From Pseudomonas fluorescens (GTDB taxonomy: Bacteria > Pseudomonadota > Gammaproteobacteria > Pseudomonadales > Pseudomonadaceae): a DNA stretch of 64,000 bases. The translations under genes and the position numbers were made by a program. The DNA lies in contig NZ_LACC01000012.1 of NCBI RefSeq assembly GCF_000967965.1, positions 285,257 to 349,256 on the forward strand, in the 5' to 3' direction. Positions 57,628 through 64,000 of the stretch are shown in pieces (position 1 is the stretch's first letter; each line of letters opens with the position of its first letter). Below the pieces are notes generated by a model, which saw only the letters and a list, made by a program, of their open reading frames with translations, was not told the origin of the DNA and made no database searches.

Positions 57628-58935
57628 ATGTTCAATCCAGTCAGCGAACCTTCATTTCGTCTGGATGTAGCAGGTCTGCCCGATTCCTTAGAGGTTCTGG
57701 CCTTTACCGGCAGAGAAGCCATCAGCGAGCCGTTCGCGTTCGACCTGGAACTGCTGATCGAAGACCCGGTGCTTGACCTTGCCAGTTTGCTGTACCGCCC
57801 GGCCTCGTTGCATTTCGGACCAGCCGGAAGCCGCGTGCATGGACAATTGCATGAGCTCGTCCAGCACGACCACGCCAGCGGACCCAGACTCTGCCAGGTG
57901 CGACTGGGGCCAAGGCTGGCTTGTCTGGCCCAGCGCTTCAGCCAACGAATCTTCAGTGCCCGCTCAGTGCCGCAAATCCTCGACCAGGTGCTCAAGGAGC
58001 ACGGCATTACCGGCAAGGATCGACGTCTGGAGCTAAGCGGCGAATACCTGCCCCGGGATTTTTGCACGCAATATCGAGAGTCAGACCTGCAATTTCTCCA
58101 GCGACTGTGCGCCCAGGAAGGGCTTCACTACCACTTCGAACACCGGGCCCGCGGGCACTGTGTGGTGTTTGGGGATGACCGGCAGCATTTTCCAACCGGC
58201 GAACCTGCGGTCGTGCGCAGCGGAGGCGATCGGCCGGCGGTGCGGCAGTTCGAACGTCAGTGCAGCGGTGGGACAGCGGTGCAGAGCGCCGAATGCCGGA
58301 CGGACCTGGCGACCTTGCGCAGCGGTCGGCTGATGCCGCTGTCCGGTCATCCGGTTGCCGATTGCAATCGGCTCTGGCTGCTGACACGCGTTGAGCATTG
58401 GGGCAGCCAGGATACGATGAAGCCTTACCACAATCAGGCCCGTGCCCTGCACTGGCCGGCACCCATCGAGCCGCCCTGTGCGACGGTCAAACCAAGGATG
58501 CATGGCCCGCAACGGGCGTGGGTCGTCGAGGTCGATGAGCCAGGCCCCGACCCGGCAAGGCCGGTACCGGTGCAATTCGACTGGCTTTATCAAGGCGAAG
58601 GGGCTGCGCCTAGTCATTGCTGGCTGCCCCTGGCCAGGCAGTTGCAGGCCTCGACGCTCTCGCCATTGCGGGAAGGGACTGAGCTGGTCGTGAGTTTTGT
58701 CGAGGGCGATCCCGATCAACCGCAGATAACCGGGTTGCTGCATGCACCGGCAATGATCGAGGATACACCCCAGCCCACCTGCGCCCATGAAGAGGGCCTG
58801 GAACAATGGTTGCGCTCGGGGGAGCCATTGCTGATGTTGTGCCTGCTACCCGGTGGCGGCAGCTTCAACCATTGCGCACAGGCTTTGTGCACCTGTCGTC
58901 TGGCGACGCAGCTTGGCCAGAGCTCTGGAGCATGA
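57628..58935 (+). CDS. vgrG: Type VI secretion VgrG-like spike protein, short form
   Basis: 435 residues. Residues 1-~240 resemble the gp27-like base of VgrG (ISEPFAFDLELLIEDP; YRESDLQFLQRLCAQEGLHYHFEH). Residues ~280-385 resemble the gp5 OB-fold (GPQRAWVVEVDEPGPD..., ending SFVEGDPDQPQITGLLHAP). The usual C-terminal beta-helix needle is missing; the protein ends after ~50 further residues with a Cys-rich tail. Typical VgrG proteins have 600 or more residues. The stop overlaps the DUF4123 start by 4 nt. No other type VI genes are nearby. Confidence 0.85.
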   Translation: MFNPVSEPSFRLDVAGLPDSLEVLAFTGREAISEPFAFDLELLIEDPVLDLASLLYRPASLHFGPAGSRVHGQLHELVQHDHASGPRLCQVRLGPRLACLAQRFSQRIFSARSVPQILDQVLKEHGITGKDRRLELSGEYLPRDFCTQYRESDLQFLQRLCAQEGLHYHFEHRARGHCVVFGDDRQHFPTGEPAVVRSGGDRPAVRQFERQCSGGTAVQSAECRTDLATLRSGRLMPLSGHPVADCNRLWLLTRVEHWGSQDTMKPYHNQARALHWPAPIEPPCATVKPRMHGPQRAWVVEVDEPGPDPARPVPVQFDWLYQGEGAAPSHCWLPLARQLQASTLSPLREGTELVVSFVEGDPDQPQITGLLHAPAMIEDTPQPTCAHEEGLEQWLRSGEPLLMLCLLPGGGSFNHCAQALCTCRLATQLGQSSGA

Positions 58936-59732
58936 TCGCCACACGCACGCCTGAGGTACCCCCGCAATGGCTGTTGCTGGATGTGCCGGGCACGCCACAG
59001 GCGGGTGTCAATCTTCGGCAGATGTTTGCCCAGACCCGATGGTTCGGGTTGTTCGACGGCACGGAGTGGCATGCTCTGCACGAACAGGGGCCGGTCCTGG
59101 TCGATCTGCGCACCTGCCCGGCACTGGCCGATTTATGCATCGTTGACGGACAACGCTGGCCCGGATTGCTGATGACCAGCGAGGCCGGCGCTGCGTCGTT
59201 GCTGGCACAATTGCGGCGCATGCTCACGGTCACGCTGGGCCTGCACCGGGCCCTTTTGAGTTACTACAACCCAACTACGGCCAGTTATTTTTTCGATGCC
59301 TGCGATGCCGTTGAACTGAGTCGCTGGCTAGGGCCTATCCACCAGTTACGCTGGTTCGGCGGCAGTTGGGCCGACCGTGCGATGGGATGTGAGGGCTGGC
59401 AGCGCTTGTCCAACCCGGGGTTGGCGGTCAGAACGTTGGCAGTCGAGGAAAGCCTCAGCGCCGGGCAGCAGGGAAAATTGCAAACCTGCCTGCTGGAACA
59501 GCATGCCTGGCGTTGGAACCGATCCACCGGTGTCGACTTTCCCCGTCTGTGGACCTATGTGGAGGAAGGGCTGGCGCTGGGTTTCAGCGAGCGCCCGGTG
59601 CTTGATGGCTGGATATGGCTACGCCTGCAGTATCCCGACGCCGTGCCCGTGCAGCCGCTGCCGGGTGGGACTCAACAGGAGCGACTCGATAGCCTGCGTC
59701 GCCTGTGGCAGAACGATCGACCCTGGACATGA
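58932..59732 (+). CDS. DUF4123 (Tap/Tec-type) type VI adaptor
   Basis: 266 residues. It begins with the DUF4123 type of region (PPQWLLLDVPGTPQAG..., VLVDLRTCPALADLCI, ...GWQRLSNPGL). DUF4123 proteins load effectors onto VgrG. The ATG at 58932 overlaps the vgrG stop (ATGA); an earlier ATG at 58806 would overlap vgrG by 130 nt and is less likely. No effector or immunity gene follows: the next gene is 28 nt away on the other strand. Confidence 0.82.
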   Translation: MIATRTPEVPPQWLLLDVPGTPQAGVNLRQMFAQTRWFGLFDGTEWHALHEQGPVLVDLRTCPALADLCIVDGQRWPGLLMTSEAGAASLLAQLRRMLTVTLGLHRALLSYYNPTTASYFFDACDAVELSRWLGPIHQLRWFGGSWADRAMGCEGWQRLSNPGLAVRTLAVEESLSAGQQGKLQTCLLEQHAWRWNRSTGVDFPRLWTYVEEGLALGFSERPVLDGWIWLRLQYPDAVPVQPLPGGTQQERLDSLRRLWQNDRPWT

Positions 59733-59760
59733 GGTCGAATATTGTCGGGGCTACGCCCGT

Positions 59761-61110
59761 TCAGTGAGTGCTACCGACGAACCAGCCATCGTTGCGGCGC
59801 AGGCGCCAGGCGATCACACCGAGGGTCAGACTGCGCAGCAGCATGAACAACAGAAAGGTTATCCACAGGCCATGGTTGCCCCCGCCTTGCAGTACCCAGC
59901 CGAAGGGCAGCACCAGTGCCACGGTCAGCAGCATGCCGTTGCGCATTTCCCGGGCGCGGGTGGCGCCGATGAACAGGCCGTCGAGCAGGTAACTCCAGAC
60001 GGCAATCAGCGGCAGTACGGCGAGATAGGGCAGGTAGATGAACGCGGTGTCACGCACACTCTGAATGTCGGTCTGCATCTCGATGAACAGATGCCCGGCG
60101 AACAGAAACAGCGCGGCAAAGCCCAGGCTTGCCAGCAACGACCAGCCACCGGCCACCACCAATGAACGGCGCAGGGCATCGCGGTCACGGGCGCCAAGGG
60201 CATGTCCGCACAGGGCTTCGACGGCGTGGGCCAGGCCATCGAGGGCGTGGGCGGTCAGCAGCAGGCCATTGAGCAAAAGAGCGTTGGCCGCAACCGTGGC
60301 ATCGCCCAGCCGTGCGCCTTGCACCGTGATCAGGAAGAACACCGATTGCAGCGCCAGGCTGCGGATGAAGATGTCGCGGTTGACCGCCAGCAGTGGCCGC
60401 CAACTCTGCCACAGCGCCAATGCTGCCCAAGCGATATGCCCGGGGTAGGCGCGCAGGGCTTTGCGGGTCATCAGCAAGCCGATCAGTGCACCGGTCCATT
60501 CGGCAATCACCGAGGCCCTGGCTGCACCGACGACGCCCCATTCCAGGCCGAGGACGAACCACAGGTTCAGGGCAATGTTGACCAGATTGGTGCTCAGCAA
60601 AATCGCCAGGGGCGCCCGGGCATTCTGGGTGCCGAGAAACCAGCCGACCAGTGCATAGCTGGCGAGCGCCGCTGGCAGGCCGAACAGGCGGGTGTGGAAG
60701 AACTCGCGGGTCAGTTGATCGAGCTCAGCGGACGGTTGCATGAAGTGCAATGCGACCCCACTCAATGGCACGCCCACCGCCCCCAACACCACAGCCAGGC
60801 CCATGGCGAGCAGTAGGCCTTGCAACAGAATCTGCCGCAAGGCCGCGCCATCCCCGCGCCCCGCTGCCTGGGCGGCGAACCCGGTGGAGCCCATGCGCAG
60901 AAAGCCCATGGCCCAGGCAAGGAAGGTGTACAGGCTGGCCCCGACCGCTACGGCGCCGAGTTGATGGGCGTGGGGCAGGTGACCGATGACGGTGCTGTCG
61001 ACCAATGCCACCAGCGGTACGGAAATGTTCGAAAGAATCATCGGCGCAGCGAGTGCCCAGACCCGGCGATGGGTAGGGCGGTCGCGCCAGTCGGCGGTCA
61101 GGTTGGACAT
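59761..61110 (-). CDS. MATE family efflux transporter (DinF-like)
   Basis: 449 residues with about 12 hydrophobic segments. N-terminal pattern ALAAPMILSNISVPLVALVDSTVIGHLPHAHQLGAVAVGASLYTFLAWAMGFLRMGSTG places it in the DinF branch, and the repeat in the second half (LLLNGLLLTAHALDGLAHAVEALCGHALGARD) agrees. Such proteins export cationic compounds or protect against oxidative or bile stress by sodium or proton antiport. The substrate is not known. Convergent with the type VI pair. Confidence 0.93.
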   Translation of the reverse strand: MSNLTADWRDRPTHRRVWALAAPMILSNISVPLVALVDSTVIGHLPHAHQLGAVAVGASLYTFLAWAMGFLRMGSTGFAAQAAGRGDGAALRQILLQGLLLAMGLAVVLGAVGVPLSGVALHFMQPSAELDQLTREFFHTRLFGLPAALASYALVGWFLGTQNARAPLAILLSTNLVNIALNLWFVLGLEWGVVGAARASVIAEWTGALIGLLMTRKALRAYPGHIAWAALALWQSWRPLLAVNRDIFIRSLALQSVFFLITVQGARLGDATVAANALLLNGLLLTAHALDGLAHAVEALCGHALGARDRDALRRSLVVAGGWSLLASLGFAALFLFAGHLFIEMQTDIQSVRDTAFIYLPYLAVLPLIAVWSYLLDGLFIGATRAREMRNGMLLTVALVLPFGWVLQGGGNHGLWITFLLFMLLRSLTLGVIAWRLRRNDGWFVGSTH

Positions 61111-61199
61111 GCAGGCTCCTTGGGAGCAGGCATTGTAGCGGTGAAAACGGATTGGCTAAGTGAGCTCAATCCATAAAACACCAGAGATCCAATGTGGTG

Positions 61200-61493
61200 T
61201 CAGTGGATGATCCAGCTGAGTAACCAAAGCCCCAGCACCAACCAGATGAAACCCATGATGAACGACGCATTGAGAAAGGCGCGGATCGCCGACCACAGCA
61301 GGACCAGCCCGAGGATCAAGGTCACGATACTGATGACCGAGGTATCCATGCCCAGCGCCTGGGACAGGCCTTCGACAAAGTTGCTGCTGGCGTTGCCCAA
61401 CAGATTGAACAGCCCGCTGAGGCCATCAACGATGAAACGGATGATCGAGCCGAGTACCTGGCCGAGCCATTCGGAAAAACCTTCTACCTGCAT
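61200..61493 (-). CDS. Small conserved membrane protein of unknown function
   Basis: 97 residues: an N-terminal amphipathic region (~1-45) and two hydrophobic segments (~53-70 and ~75-95, ending LWLLSWIIH). No recognised family. Near the MATE gene on the same strand but 89 nt upstream of it. A plausible A/G-rich ribosome site precedes the ATG on the minus strand. Confidence 0.72.
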   Translation of the reverse strand: MQVEGFSEWLGQVLGSIIRFIVDGLSGLFNLLGNASSNFVEGLSQALGMDTSVISIVTLILGLVLLWSAIRAFLNASFIMGFIWLVLGLWLLSWIIH

Positions 61494-61649
61494 GGAATGA
61501 ACGTCCTGATTAAAGAGAATTGAGTCTTGGGCTATTGATCACGCTGCCGAGTTCCCACAAGCATAGAGGGTTGCACACAGAGCATGCATCTTCTGCCCCT
61601 TGCCTTCACCTGTGATCCCCCCGAAGCTATACGCCTTCAGGAGAGCCCG

Positions 61650-61952
61650 ATGAACCTTGTTGAACTGACCGAACGCCTGCACGCCATCCGTGACCGCAAT
61701 GACTGGCGGCAATTTCACAGCCCGAAAAACCTGGCCATGGCCGCGAGCGTGGAAATGTCCGAGCTGGTGGAAATTTTCCAGTGGCTGTCCGAAGACCAGT
61801 CCCGCCAGTTGCCGGCGGAAAAACTCGCCCACGCCGGGCAGGAAGTCGGTGACATCGTGCTTTATCTGTTGCTGTTGTGCAGCGAGCTGGGCCTGGACAT
61901 GGAAGCAGTAGTGCGCAGCAAACTGGCGGACAGCGAACGGAGGTTCAGCTGA
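61650..61952 (+). CDS. MazG-like nucleotide pyrophosphohydrolase
   Basis: 100-residue all-alpha NTP pyrophosphatase of the MazG/RS21-C6 type. The metal-binding EMSELVEIFQW and GQEVGDIVLYLLLL segments (E-x-x-E ... E-x-x-D) are present. Such enzymes clear dCTP or modified nucleotides. The start at 61650 has AGGAG 7 nt upstream; the open frame to 61584 adds unrelated residues. Overlaps cmoM by 3 nt. Confidence 0.9.
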   Translation: MNLVELTERLHAIRDRNDWRQFHSPKNLAMAASVEMSELVEIFQWLSEDQSRQLPAEKLAHAGQEVGDIVLYLLLLCSELGLDMEAVVRSKLADSERRFS

Positions 61953-62701
61953 TGAGCGACCGTCATTTCGATCAACTGGCGACCCGTTTCGCCGAAAAAA
62001 TCTACGGCGGTGCCAAAGGCGCGATCCGTCTGGCGGTGTTGCAGGCCGATCTGACCGAAATCCTGCCCGACCGGCCGCTGCGCGTGCTGGACATCGGCGC
62101 CGGCCTTGGCCACATGTCGTTGTGGCTGGCCCAGCGCGGCCATCAGGTGACTCTCGCCGAGCCTGCCGAGCCGATGCTCGAAGGCGCCCGCCAGCGCTTT
62201 GCCGAAGCCGGGCAGAACGCCACGTTCATTCAGGCACCGTGGCAGGAGCTGCTGGGGCAGCTCACCGAGCCCTACGACCTGGTGCTGTGCCACGCCGTGC
62301 TGGAATGGCTGGCCGACCCCCACGCCATCCTGCCGGTGTTGCATCAACTGACCAAGGCGGACGGCTGGCTGTCCCTGGCGTTCTACAACCGCGATGCGCT
62401 GATTTATCGCAACTTGCTCAAGGGCCATTTCCGCAAGATGCGCAAGAACGACATGGCCGGCGAAAAGCAGAGCCTGACCCCGCAACAGCCCCTTGATCCG
62501 CGCGAGCTGGCGACGCAACTTGAAGGTCTGTGGCAGGTCGAAACCATGAGTGGCGTGCGGGTTTTTCACGATTACATGCCAGTGGAGTTCCAGGCTCGCG
62601 TCGAGCTGGCAGACCTGCTGGAAATGGAGCTGGCCCACCGTCGTCATCCGAGCTTTGCCGGGCTTGGGCGTTATTTGCACTGGATCTGTCGGCCTGTCTG
62701 A
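61952..62701 (+). CDS. cmoM: tRNA 5-carboxymethoxyuridine methyltransferase CmoM
   Basis: 249-residue SAM-dependent enzyme, resembling E. coli CmoM (formerly SmtA), that methylates cmo5U to mcmo5U at tRNA position 34. The start MSDRHFDQLATRFAEKIYGG and SAM loop VLDIGAGLGHMSLWLAQRG are family marks. The start overlaps the MazG-like stop by one base and follows GGAGG. An open frame to 61877 lies within the previous gene. Confidence 0.93.
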   Translation: MSDRHFDQLATRFAEKIYGGAKGAIRLAVLQADLTEILPDRPLRVLDIGAGLGHMSLWLAQRGHQVTLAEPAEPMLEGARQRFAEAGQNATFIQAPWQELLGQLTEPYDLVLCHAVLEWLADPHAILPVLHQLTKADGWLSLAFYNRDALIYRNLLKGHFRKMRKNDMAGEKQSLTPQQPLDPRELATQLEGLWQVETMSGVRVFHDYMPVEFQARVELADLLEMELAHRRHPSFAGLGRYLHWICRPV

Positions 62702-62713
62702 TCGGAGCACGCA

Positions 62714-63322
62714 ATGAAAAGTCATTCAGGTGTACTGGTGTTCTGCCTGGGGCTGGCTGCCTGTCAGGGCAGCAACCCCTATGTCGCCACGTCCAACCCT
62801 TTGCCACCAGCGCCGCCCCAGGCCGCCAAGACCTTTGACCGCAGCGCTTACCCGGCAGCGCCGCGTGACTATGGGCGCTACCGCAGTTGGGCCTGGCTCG
62901 ACGGGCATCTGCCACCGGGCACCGCCTGGGCCGACTCGGCGCAGATCGCCGAAGCGGTCAGCAATGCGCTGGATCAACGCGGCTTGCGCCCGCTGCACGA
63001 CAATCGCCCGGCCGACCTGTTTGTCAGCGCCGACCTGCGGATGGAAACCCGCTTGCGTCAGGTTCAGGACGATTATTACGGCGGCGGTTATGGTGGCTAC
63101 AACGGCTACGGCCCTGGATATGGCGGGTACGCCACCGTACCGGTCGTTCGTACCTATCAGGAGCAAGTCGTAGTGGTTCAGGTGGATATGTATGACGCCA
63201 AGAGCGGCCAGCCGGTGTGGAGCGCCAGCGCTGAAACGGGCAACCGGGGCAGCGAAAGCGAGCGGGCCGATGCCATACGGAAGGCTGTGGAAAAGGCAAT
63301 GTCGGCGTATCCTCCTAGTTAG
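62714..63322 (+). CDS. DUF4136 lipoprotein
   Basis: 202 residues. Signal peptide with lipobox LAAC (Cys17), so acylated and membrane anchored. The mature part has a Pro-rich linker, the DUF4136 pattern (YRSWAWLDG..., [14 protein letters not shown]...[17 protein letters not shown]) and a Gly/Tyr-rich stretch ([19 protein letters not shown]). Function is unknown. It is followed by a second DUF4136 gene. Confidence 0.9.
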   Translation: MKSHSGVLVFCLGLAACQGSNPYVATSNPLPPAPPQAAKTFDRSAYPAAPRDYGRYRSWAWLDGHLPPGTAWADSAQIAEAVSNALDQRGLRPLHDNRPADLFVSADLRMETRLRQVQDDYYGGGYGGYNGYGPGYGGYATVPVVRTYQEQVVVVQVDMYDAKSGQPVWSASAETGNRGSESERADAIRKAVEKAMSAYPPS

Positions 63323-63377
63323 CTTCTTGTAGATAAGAAGCATTCCACAGGATCATGTCTTCAACCGGAGAATCATC

Positions 63378-63941
63378 ATGTTCCGCCGTTTTGTTTTACT
63401 GGCAGTGGCCGCGCTGCTCAGTGCCTGTGCGGCCAACCAGGTCAATCATGACTTCGACGCCAGCCGCGACTTTGCTGCCTATCGCAGCTGGACCTGGAAA
63501 GAACCCGCCCTGCAATACCGTCCCGACGATCCACGGATCAAGAGCGACCTGACCGAACAGCGCATCCGTCAGGCGGTCGCCGATCAACTGGATCAGCGCG
63601 GTTTGCGCCCGGCCGCCGCAGGCGCCAAGGGCGATCTGAATGTGCAGACCTACCTGGTTGTCGAAGAGCGGCAACAACAGGTGACCACCAATTACGGCGG
63701 CGGCTGGGGTAACCCGTGGTATGGCTACTACGGCGCCCCCATGTATAACGAAACCCGCAGCGTCAGTTACAAAGTGGCGACCATCCAGATCGACCTGCTC
63801 GATGGCAAGGACGGCAAACTGGTGTGGCGCGGCAGTGACGAACAGATACTCAGCCGCACGCCAAACCCGACGGATCGTCACGATGCCATCTGGGAAACGG
63901 TCACGCGGATATTGGCCAACTATCCACCGCACGCCTCCTAG
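63378..63941 (+). CDS. DUF4136 lipoprotein, second copy
   Basis: 187 residues with lipobox LSAC (Cys17). The mature part starts HDFDASRDFAAYRSWTWKE and has the same DUF4136 plan ([15 protein letters not shown]..., LNVQTYLVVEERQQQ, a Gly/Tyr-rich loop NYGGGWGNPWYGYYGAP). It lies 55 nt after the first copy and is probably an old tandem duplication. Ends before a strong terminator. Confidence 0.9.
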   Translation: MFRRFVLLAVAALLSACAANQVNHDFDASRDFAAYRSWTWKEPALQYRPDDPRIKSDLTEQRIRQAVADQLDQRGLRPAAAGAKGDLNVQTYLVVEERQQQVTTNYGGGWGNPWYGYYGAPMYNETRSVSYKVATIQIDLLDGKDGKLVWRGSDEQILSRTPNPTDRHDAIWETVTRILANYPPHAS

Positions 63942-63959
63942 AATCAGCCAGTCTCTCAA

Positions 63960-63985
63960 CCCCTGTGCCCCCACAGGGGTTTTTT
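63960..63985 (+). terminator. Rho-independent terminator after the DUF4136 pair
   Basis: CCCCTGTG (63960-63967) and CACAGGGG (63972-63979) with a four-base loop, followed by six T. Confidence 0.93.
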
Positions 63986-64000
63986 ATTGGTGCGCCAGGC

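Noticed and set aside
58806..58931. An earlier ATG for the DUF4123 adaptor
   Set aside because: It would overlap vgrG by 130 nt; the ATG at 58932 overlaps the vgrG stop by 4 nt, typical of coupled genes.

Overview
The window is chromosomal DNA of a Pseudomonas, most likely of the P. fluorescens group. Supporting this are high GC, typical pseudomonad proteins (RetS, Fis, PrmA, SpeA, OprC), and at least six paired REP elements (REPINs) between genes. From memory, the order aroQ-accB-accC-prmA-DUF3426-dusB-fis-purH-purD-retS and urtABCDE-ureDABC matches the P. aeruginosa PA4839-PA4868 neighbourhood. Here that block is split by about 20 kb of copper, toxin-antitoxin, cobalamin and unknown genes. 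No tRNA, rRNA, CRISPR array, insertion sequence or integrase was seen.

Layout. 1-3.2 kb: C-terminal part of a leucine-rich-repeat NEL-type E3 ubiquitin ligase effector, cut by the left edge. 3.2-7.7 kb (minus): urease genes ureD-ureA-GNAT-GNAT-ureB-ureC behind a predicted sigma-54 promoter with two NtrC-like sites. 7.9-8.6 kb: a lone JAMM/DUF4329-like protein. 8.6-14.3 kb (minus): urtABCDE urea ABC transporter, also with a sigma-54 promoter. Together these form a nitrogen-limitation urea uptake and hydrolysis module. 14.6-15.0 kb: small exported protein. 15.2-18.0 kb: Fec/Btu-type ABC importer. 18.2-23.3 kb: copper module (two DUF2946 proteins, PCuAC chaperone, OprC receptor, PepSY membrane protein). 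23.4-24.1 kb: HigBA-like toxin-antitoxin.

24.1-32.6 kb: aerobic corrin-ring genes in two divergent operons, cobL-cbiD-cobK (minus) and cobG-cobH-cobI-cbiG/cobJ fusion (plus). One unknown gene sits in the divergent gap and a second, apparently distantly related one, sits just after cobJ. 33.8-43.3 kb: MarC-like protein, the RetS hybrid kinase, purD, purH, fis, dusB and a zinc-ribbon/DUF3426 protein. A 103-nt nested hairpin lies between purH and purD.

43.3-52.6 kb (minus): prmA, accC-accB, aroQ, dsbD, a CtpL-like chemoreceptor and the diguanylate cyclase GcbA. 53.1-57.4 kb (plus): DUF2333, Nudix, SUI1/YciH and speA. 57.6-59.7 kb: an orphan, needle-less VgrG coupled to a DUF4123 adaptor with no effector gene behind it. 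59.8-64 kb: MATE transporter, small membrane protein, MazG-like pyrophosphohydrolase, CmoM tRNA methyltransferase and two DUF4136 lipoproteins.

The best candidates for something undescribed are the unknown pair around the cob genes, the JAMM-like protein between urt and ure, the VgrG/DUF4123 pair without cargo, and the purH-purD hairpin.
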